From Mycobacterium sp. 852002-10029_SCH5224772 (GTDB taxonomy: Bacteria > Actinomycetota > Actinomycetes > Mycobacteriales > Mycobacteriaceae): a DNA stretch of 64,000 nt. A program made the position numbers and the translations under genes. Location: positions 1-64,000 of the forward strand of contig NZ_LZHT01000135.1 of the NCBI RefSeq assembly GCF_001667315.1, written 5' to 3'. Numbering within the stretch: the first letter of the stretch is position 1; every line of letters begins with the position of its first letter. The notes beneath the pieces were generated by a model. That model was not told the origin of the DNA, searched no databases, and was given only the letters and a program-made list of their open reading frames with translations. Positions 59,311-64,000 of the stretch are shown piece after piece.

Positions 59311-59474
59311 GACCACGCGTTCACGCATCTCCGCGGCGGCCTTGTTGGTGAAGGTGATGGGCGGGATCTCGCCGCCCCGCCACGATCAGCAGCCGGTGAA
59401 CCCTCGGGCACTGCCGCCTGGCGCTGTTGTGGGTTGAGGCCGTCGAGCAGTCGGTCCGGCTCGGAGGTCGACAT
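59311..59474 (-). pseudogene. Fragment of a uvrD1 5' end
   Basis: On the minus strand, sequence from 59474 reads MSTSEPDRLLDGLNPQQRQA, close to the UvrD1 N-terminus (LLEGLNPQQRQAVVHEG). Further on, a segment matches the coding DNA for TFTNKAAAEMRERV with an internal deletion of roughly 90 bp and frame changes. It has no complete motif set and is certainly non-functional. It lies downstream of ric, so ric is flanked by the real uvrD1 start and this scrap. Confidence 0.7.
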
Positions 59475-59749
59475 CGGTTGCTTGCACACTCATGTCGGTG
59501 CAAACCGACCGCCGCCCAGTGACACGAAGCAGGCCCAGCACCAAACCGGGCGAGTGGCTCGGGTGCCCTTAGACGTGCCAAGCGGACTGCCGCAACTTCG
59601 GTGTGTCGGAATGCATTTTCTAAACCGCTTCCGGTCCGGTGCCGTAATTGCACCCGAGTCCAAAAAGCGCAGCTTAGACATGTTTTTTTGCGCGCACACT
59701 GTTTTTAGTGGCACACTCATTTGGTGCTCAATGTGCAGTGTCGACGACG
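59475..59749. other. Non-coding stretch with AT-rich core
   Basis: Between the uvrD1 scrap and the leader hairpins there is no credible gene. Around 59655-59720 the DNA is unusually A/T-rich, with runs of T (ATGTTTTTTTGC, CTGTTTTTAGTGG). The ORFs here use TTT codons that these genomes avoid. A promoter for the downstream leader may lie in this part, but I cannot place it. Confidence 0.6.
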
Positions 59750-59868
59750 CTCCTCGACCCAGGAGTGGCGCCGCCGATTTCCCCACGGGTGCCGTTCCGC
59801 GGTGCCCGTGGTCTAACTGCTTCCGCAGAGCCCCGGGCCCGCTTTCGGCACCCGGGGCTCTTCTTCTG
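59750..59868 (+). ncRNA. Three-hairpin leader ending in an intrinsic terminator, possible attenuator
   Basis: Three successive stems are visible. They are CTCCT/AGGAG (59750-59765), a 12-bp stem CCACGGGTGCCG/CGGTGCCCGTGG with a 5-nt loop (59783-59811), and an 11-bp stem AGAGCCCCGGG/CCCGGGGCTCT (59827-59861) followed by TCTTCTGTG. The last is a clear rho-independent terminator on the plus strand, only 17 bp before the chorismate mutase start. It is therefore either a transcription attenuator for that gene or the end of a small RNA. No Rfam family comes to mind. Confidence 0.55.
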
Positions 59869-59884
59869 TGAGGCCCGATACTGC

Positions 59885-60205
59885 ATGAGTCCAGAACCCA
59901 CACATCACGACGACGGCGCGGAGGCAGCAGAGATGAACATCGAGGTGGTGGAGGCCCAAGAGGCCACCGACATCGACGACTTGCGTCAGGAGATCGATCG
60001 GCTGGACGCCGAGATCCTCGCCGCGGTCAAGCGGCGCACCGAGGTATCTCAGGCGATCGGCAAAGCCCGGATGGCCTCCGGCGGCACGCGACTTGTCCAT
60101 AGCCGCGAGATGAAGGTCATCGACCGCTACAGCGAGCTCGGCCCCGACGGTAAGGACCTGGCGATACTGCTGCTGCGGCTGGGCAGGGGCCGGCTCGGTC
60201 ACTAA
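59885..60205 (+). CDS. AroQ-type chorismate mutase (cytoplasmic)
   Basis: The enzyme rearranges chorismate to prephenate for phenylalanine and tyrosine. The 106-residue all-helical protein has IDDLRQEIDRLDAEILAAVKRR with the active-site arginine, GKARMASGG and HSREMKVIDRYSELGPDGKD. It equals Rv0948c in length and ends with the same GRGRLGH tail, which the M. tuberculosis DAHP synthase uses to activate the mutase. ATG at 59885 follows a strong terminator by 17 bp, so expression may depend on anti-termination. Confidence 0.93.
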   Translation: MSPEPTHHDDGAEAAEMNIEVVEAQEATDIDDLRQEIDRLDAEILAAVKRRTEVSQAIGKARMASGGTRLVHSREMKVIDRYSELGPDGKDLAILLLRLGRGRLGH

Positions 60206-60272
60206 CCGGCGGCCGGCGCCGGGCTCAGCGCCGCACCTGGCTCCTTCACGTCAGAGCCCATAGGGTCGAAGC

Positions 60273-61937
60273 ATGACCTTTGTGCACCTCCTCCCCGACG
60301 TCACCGCCACCCCGGCGTGGGACGCCCTGCGCAGGCATCATGAACAAATCGGCGACACCCATCTGCGCCAGTTCTTTGACGAGGACCCCGATCGCGGGCG
60401 CGAGTTGAATGTCTCGGTGGGTGACCTTTACATCGACTACAGCAAGCACCGAATCACTCGAGAAACGCTGCGGCTCTTGGTCGATCTGGCCCGCACCGCG
60501 CATCTCGAAGAGCGCCGCGACCAGATGTTCGCCGGGGTCCACATCAACACCTCGGAGGATCGTGCGGTGTTGCACACCGCGCTGCGGCTGCCGAGGGACA
60601 CCGAGCTGGTGGTCGACGGCCAAAACGTCGTCGAGGACGTGCATGCCGTGCTGGACAGGATGGGCGATTTCACCGACCGGTTGCGCAGCGGTGAATGGAC
60701 CGGAGCCACCGGGAAGCGGATCAGCACCGTCGTCAACATCGGCATCGGCGGATCGGACCTCGGACCGGTGATGGTCTACCAGGCCCTGCGTCACTATGCG
60801 GATGCGGGCATCTCGGCGCGCTTCGTCTCCAACGTCGACCCCGCCGACCTGATCGCCGCCCTGGCCGACTTAGACCCCGCCACAACACTTTTCATTGTCG
60901 CGTCGAAGACCTTTTCGACGCTGGAAACCCTGACCAACGCCACGGCCGCGCGTCGCTGGGTGACCGACGCCCTCGGCGACGCCGCGGTAGCGCAGCACTT
61001 CGTGGCCGTCTCCACCAACAGGCGCCTCGTCGACGACTTCGGGATCAACACCGACAACATGTTCGGCTTCTGGGATTGGGTCGGAGGCCGCTACTCGGTG
61101 GACTCGGCGATCGGCCTGTCGGTGATGGCCGTCATCGGCCGGGAAGCCTTCGCGGACTTCCTCTCCGGATTCCACATCGTCGACCGGCATTTCAAGACCA
61201 CTCCGCTGGAGTCCAACGCGCCTGTGCTGCTTGGGCTTATCGGCCTGTGGTACTCCAACTTCATGGGCGCGCAATCACGTGCGGTGCTGCCCTACTCCAA
61301 CGACCTGGCACGGTTTGCCGCCTATCTGCAACAGCTGACCATGGAATCCAACGGCAAATCCACCCGCGCGGACGGCAGCCCGGTCACCACCGACACCGGT
61401 GAAATCTTTTGGGGCGAACCGGGAACCAACGGACAGCACGCTTTCTATCAGTTGCTGCATCAAGGCACCCGGTTGGTGCCCGCGGACTTCATCGGTTTCA
61501 GCCAACCCATCGACGACCTGCCCACCGCCGAGGGCGACGGCAGCATGCACGACTTGTTGATGAGCAACTTCTTCGCCCAGACCCAGGTATTGGCCTTCGG
61601 CAAGACCGCCGAAGAGATCGCCGCCGAAGGCACACCCGCAGATATCGTGCCGCACAAGGTAATGCCCGGTAACCGGCCGTCGACCTCGATTCTGGCCGAC
61701 CGGCTCACCCCGTCGGTCATGGGCCAGCTGATCGCACTCTACGAGCATCAGGTCTTCACCGAGGGAGTGATCTGGGGAATCGACTCGTTCGACCAGTGGG
61801 GTGTGGAGCTGGGCAAAACTCAAGCCAAAGCGCTGCTCCCGGTGCTCACCGCGGACAACTCGCCGGCGCCGCAATCGGATAGCTCGACTGATGCCCTGGT
61901 CCGCCGCTACCGCAGCGAACGAGGCCGCAGCAGCTAG
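60273..61937 (+). CDS. pgi: Glucose-6-phosphate isomerase
   Basis: Pgi interconverts glucose-6-phosphate and fructose-6-phosphate. The 554-residue protein has NIGIGGSDLGPVMVYQAL, VASKTFSTLET, GGRYSVDSAIGL and the catalytic glutamate in LTMESNGKS. The C-terminal helix has FDQWGVELGK with the catalytic lysine. ATG at 60273 starts 67 bp after the chorismate mutase stop. It ends convergently with the SDR gene. It corresponds to Rv0946c. Confidence 0.97.
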   Translation: MTFVHLLPDVTATPAWDALRRHHEQIGDTHLRQFFDEDPDRGRELNVSVGDLYIDYSKHRITRETLRLLVDLARTAHLEERRDQMFAGVHINTSEDRAVLHTALRLPRDTELVVDGQNVVEDVHAVLDRMGDFTDRLRSGEWTGATGKRISTVVNIGIGGSDLGPVMVYQALRHYADAGISARFVSNVDPADLIAALADLDPATTLFIVASKTFSTLETLTNATAARRWVTDALGDAAVAQHFVAVSTNRRLVDDFGINTDNMFGFWDWVGGRYSVDSAIGLSVMAVIGREAFADFLSGFHIVDRHFKTTPLESNAPVLLGLIGLWYSNFMGAQSRAVLPYSNDLARFAAYLQQLTMESNGKSTRADGSPVTTDTGEIFWGEPGTNGQHAFYQLLHQGTRLVPADFIGFSQPIDDLPTAEGDGSMHDLLMSNFFAQTQVLAFGKTAEEIAAEGTPADIVPHKVMPGNRPSTSILADRLTPSVMGQLIALYEHQVFTEGVIWGIDSFDQWGVELGKTQAKALLPVLTADNSPAPQSDSSTDALVRRYRSERGRSS

Positions 61938-61961
61938 CCCCCCGCGGCAAACGGCTCTCGC

Positions 61962-62711
61962 TCAGGCGAACATCTTGGTCAGCTGCGGCGGCAGCACCCG
62001 CATCAACTGCACCAGCGGCGCCCACGGCCACCACGGCACCGCCGCCCGGCCGGGCTCCCGCTCCATGGCGGCGACGAGCGCGTTGACACCAGTTTCGTTG
62101 TCCACCATCAACATTGTGCTGTTCGACTTGGCCGTCATCTCCGACTCGATGTAACCGGGCTCGATGACAGAAACCTTGATGGGACCCTTGGCGTATTCGG
62201 CGCGCAACGATTCGCCCAGTGAGCTCACGCCGGCCTTGCTCGCCGCGTACGCCGCCTTGACGCCCGGCACACCTTTGTTGCCGAGCACCGACGAAATCAG
62301 TACCAGGTGGCCCGAACCGTTCTTGTTGAACATCTCCAGCGCGGTCTCGATCTGCACCAGCGCGGACACCAGGTTGGTCTCGATGGTCGCCTTGTTGGCC
62401 CACAGCTTGCCGGAGCCGAGTTTGGCGCCCTTGCCGATACCCGCGTTGACGATGATCCGGTCGATGCCGCCCAGCTCGTCGCTGAGTTCGGCAAACACTT
62501 TCGGGACGGCCTCGTGGTCGTTGACGTCCAGCGCGGCGACCGCGACGGTGATGCCCGGATGCTTCTGCGTCAGCTCGGCCTTGAGCTCATCGAGCCGGTC
62601 GGTGCGACGGGCGCACAGTGCAAGGTCGCGGCCCTTGGCGGCGAAGCCGCGCGCCATGCCGGCGCCCAGCCCGGAGCTGGCACCCGTGATGAGGATCTTC
62701 TGGCGAGTCAT
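61962..62711 (-). CDS. Short-chain dehydrogenase/reductase
   Basis: The 249-residue Rossmann oxidoreductase has TGASSGLG (residues 9-16) for NAD(P) binding, NAG in IIVNAGIG, the catalytic Ser in LVLISSVLG and the Tyr/Lys in AAYAASKAG. Arg/Arg in CARRTDR after the second strand suggests NADPH preference. It resembles Rv0945 (short-chain alcohol dehydrogenase type). The substrate is unknown. The C-terminal end is rich in Trp and Pro (AAVPWWPWAPLVQLMRVLP), which may form a membrane-proximal helix. Confidence 0.9.
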   Translation of the reverse strand: MTRQKILITGASSGLGAGMARGFAAKGRDLALCARRTDRLDELKAELTQKHPGITVAVAALDVNDHEAVPKVFAELSDELGGIDRIIVNAGIGKGAKLGSGKLWANKATIETNLVSALVQIETALEMFNKNGSGHLVLISSVLGNKGVPGVKAAYAASKAGVSSLGESLRAEYAKGPIKVSVIEPGYIESEMTAKSNSTMLMVDNETGVNALVAAMEREPGRAAVPWWPWAPLVQLMRVLPPQLTKMFA

Positions 62712-62753
62712 CGGGGCAGCATATCGACAGGTGTCAAGTCCGGAGTCGGGCGA

Positions 62754-63617
62754 CTACTTCAGCAAACGCGACATCCGCCGGTCGGCCAGGATTTTGCCCC
62801 CGGTCTGACACGTCGGACAATATTGAAAAGACTTGTCCGCGAACGATACTTCGCGCACAGTGTCCCCGCACACCGGGCAGGGCAGCCCCGTGCGGGCGTG
62901 CACGCGCAATCCGGAACGCTTCTCGCCTTTGAGCGTTGCCGCGCCCTGGCCGACGGAGCGGCTCACCGCGTCGGTGAGCACCGTGAGCATCGCGTCGTGC
63001 AGCGTGGCGAGCTGCTTCTCGGACAGCTTGCCGGCGGTGGCGAAGGGCGAGATCTTCGCGACGTGCAAAATCTCGTCGCTGTAGGCGTTGCCGATGCCGG
63101 CGATCACCTTCTGGTCAGTGATGACCGTCTTGATCCGGCCGGTGTTGCCGGCCAGAACGCGGGCCAGATCGTCGGGGCCGAGTTCCAGCGCGTCCGGCCC
63201 GAGGGCGGCGATCTGCGGGATCTGCTGCGGGTCACCGACCAGCCACACCGCCAGCCGCTTCTGAGTGCCGGCCTCGGTCAGATCGAAGCCGGGCGCCTCA
63301 CCGGGGGTGCCCAGGTGCACCCGCAGCGCAATCGGCCCCTTGCCGGGTCGCAGCGGCGCCGCAGCCAGCTTTTCGGACCACCGCAACCAGCCCGCCCGGG
63401 ACAAATGGGCAATCAAAAACAGATCGTCCGTCCGAAGCCCCAGGTATTTGCCCCAGCGGTCGGCCCCGACCACGGTCTGGCCGTGCAACGCGCTGACCGG
63501 CGGGTCGAACGTCTTCAGCACGGACAGGGCGGCGACATCGACCCGGCCGACGGGCAGGCCCACGGCGTGGCGCCGTAGATGGTCGACCAGCGCTTCGATC
63601 TCGGGCAGTTCGGGCAC
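62754..63617 (-). CDS. fpg2: Full-length Fpg/Nei-family DNA glycosylase (Fpg2)
   Basis: The 287-residue protein starts PELPEIEAL: Pro2 is the imine-forming nucleophile and Glu3 the general acid of Fpg/Nei enzymes. It has the H2TH segment (VIAGIGNAYSDEILHVAKISP) and ends with the zinc finger CPVCGDTVRE-x9-YCPTCQ. It should excise oxidised or ring-opened bases and nick the strand. In M. tuberculosis the orthologue Rv0944 is truncated and lacks the N-terminal catalytic part; here it is whole. GTG at 63617 is 4 bp after the cobF stop, so the two are coupled. Confidence 0.9.
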   Translation of the reverse strand: MPELPEIEALVDHLRRHAVGLPVGRVDVAALSVLKTFDPPVSALHGQTVVGADRWGKYLGLRTDDLFLIAHLSRAGWLRWSEKLAAAPLRPGKGPIALRVHLGTPGEAPGFDLTEAGTQKRLAVWLVGDPQQIPQIAALGPDALELGPDDLARVLAGNTGRIKTVITDQKVIAGIGNAYSDEILHVAKISPFATAGKLSEKQLATLHDAMLTVLTDAVSRSVGQGAATLKGEKRSGLRVHARTGLPCPVCGDTVREVSFADKSFQYCPTCQTGGKILADRRMSRLLK

Positions 63618-63621
63618 GGTT

Positions 63622-64000
63622 TCAGTGTGCCGGTCGCAGCAAATAAGTGTCCATGATCCAGCCGTGTCGGGCGCGCGCTTCGGCTCGCAGCGCAACGATG
63701 CGGGGCCCCACCTGCCCGACCGTGCCCGCGATGAGCAGCTCGTCGTCGGTACCCAGGTAGGCGCCCCACCAGATTCGGGTCTCAGGCGGGCATACCTGAA
63801 AAGAACAGTCCGCGTCGAGCATCACGACGGCCGACCCGGCCAACCCATGCGCGCGCAACTGCCGGCCGGTGGTGATCAGAACGGGTTCACCGACCTCGTT
63901 GAGCGGGATGCGATGGCGGGCGGTCAACGCCTGCACCGCGGTGATGCCCGGGATCACGTCGAACGTGAAATCGACCTGTGCGGCCGCTGCCTTGATGGCA
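63622..64000 (-). CDS. cobF: Precorrin-6A synthase (deacetylating), C-terminal part
   Basis: CobF methylates precorrin-5 at C1 and removes the acetyl group, in aerobic cobalamin synthesis. The visible 126 residues are the C-terminal part, with VIPGITAVQALTARHRIPLNEVG, SAVVMLDADCSF, TRIWWGAYLGT and DELLIAGTVGQV. The 5' end lies beyond the right edge, so the gene is incomplete here. cobF is known to have been lost in the M. tuberculosis complex by a deletion between Rv0943c and Rv0944, so its presence argues against that group. Confidence 0.88.
   Translation of the reverse strand, partial: AIKAAAAQVDFTFDVIPGITAVQALTARHRIPLNEVGEPVLITTGRQLRAHGLAGSAVVMLDADCSFQVCPPETRIWWGAYLGTDDELLIAGTVGQVGPRIVALRAEARARHGWIMDTYLLRPAH

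Noticed and set aside
59680..59871. Phe-rich leader peptide (two TTT codons after ATG) upstream of chorismate mutase
   Set aside because: Only three Phe codons occur, two of them adjacent, in a 63-codon frame that runs into the terminator. TTT is avoided in these genomes and no ribosome-binding site is evident. It is kept only as part of the leader observation.

Overview
This window is a GC-rich chromosomal segment from a slow-growing Mycobacterium. Most genes and their order are recognisable as the M. tuberculosis stretch from pabB/rsmI (Rv1005c/Rv1003) down to fpg2 (Rv0944), read in reverse. Intact cobF and full-length fpg2 at the right edge, and the absence of the PE_PGRS genes that M. tuberculosis carries beside rpmF, put it outside the M. 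tuberculosis complex. A non-tuberculous species such as a member of the M. avium complex is plausible, but the species is an inference. The first ~105 bases are G/C homopolymer noise, probably a contig-end artefact, so pabB has no credible 5' end.

Region by region. 1-10.2 kb: folate branch (pabB), 16S rRNA methylation (rsmI), protein O-mannosylation (pmt), arginine deiminase (arcA), an AlkB-like dioxygenase, two tandem lipoproteins, the cAMP-gated protein acetyltransferase, and a compact heptose set (hddA-gmhA-gmhB). 10.3-17.9 kb: a more accessory zone. It holds an M42 peptidase, a Rieske oxygenase with a divergent TetR regulator, a broken crotonase gene, an unknown membrane protein, a cytochrome P450, a GntR regulator coupled to a fatty-acid/sterol hydroxylase, and what looks like a transposase tail. 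It ends at a tRNA-Ala(CGC) gene with its own terminator. 17.9-24 kb: the cell-division pair glp/glpR flanking rimJ, then galU, 5-formyl-THF cyclo-ligase, and a CIRCE-controlled chaperone gene (ruc) with a SAF-domain protein. 24-29.5 kb: mscL with an unusual zinc-ribbon tail, an unannotated 41-residue ORF, and the envelope-stress module moaB2-pepD-mprB-mprA followed by rpmF.

29.7-38.3 kb is one tightly coupled catabolic operon: AtuA-like, fadE13, accD2, accA2, fadE12, echA7. A palindromic operator lies over its -10 box, and successive genes overlap by ATGA or GTGA. 38.4-49.2 kb carries a DUF1707 protein, an aldo-keto reductase, the MoxR/VWA chaperone pair, an LGFP lipoprotein, purH-purN, perM and the 34-kDa antigen. 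49.4-56 kb has an F420/LLM oxidoreductase behind a KstR-like site, a thiolase-like enzyme, sucC-sucD, and a LytM peptidase sharing CRP-like sites with sucC. 56-64 kb has uvrD1, an iron-sulfur repair protein (ric) bounded by a duplicated scrap of uvrD1, a structured leader before chorismate mutase, pgi, an SDR, fpg2 and a partial cobF.

The most interesting signals are small. A minisatellite family with a shared core occurs at three places: two copies start at a gene's stop codon and one adds about 36 codons in frame to echA7. Three further repeat structures surround the purN-perM junction. There is also a three-hairpin leader ending in an intrinsic terminator just before chorismate mutase, and an 18-codon ORF bridging fadE13 and accD2. 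I found no CRISPR array, prophage or defence system.
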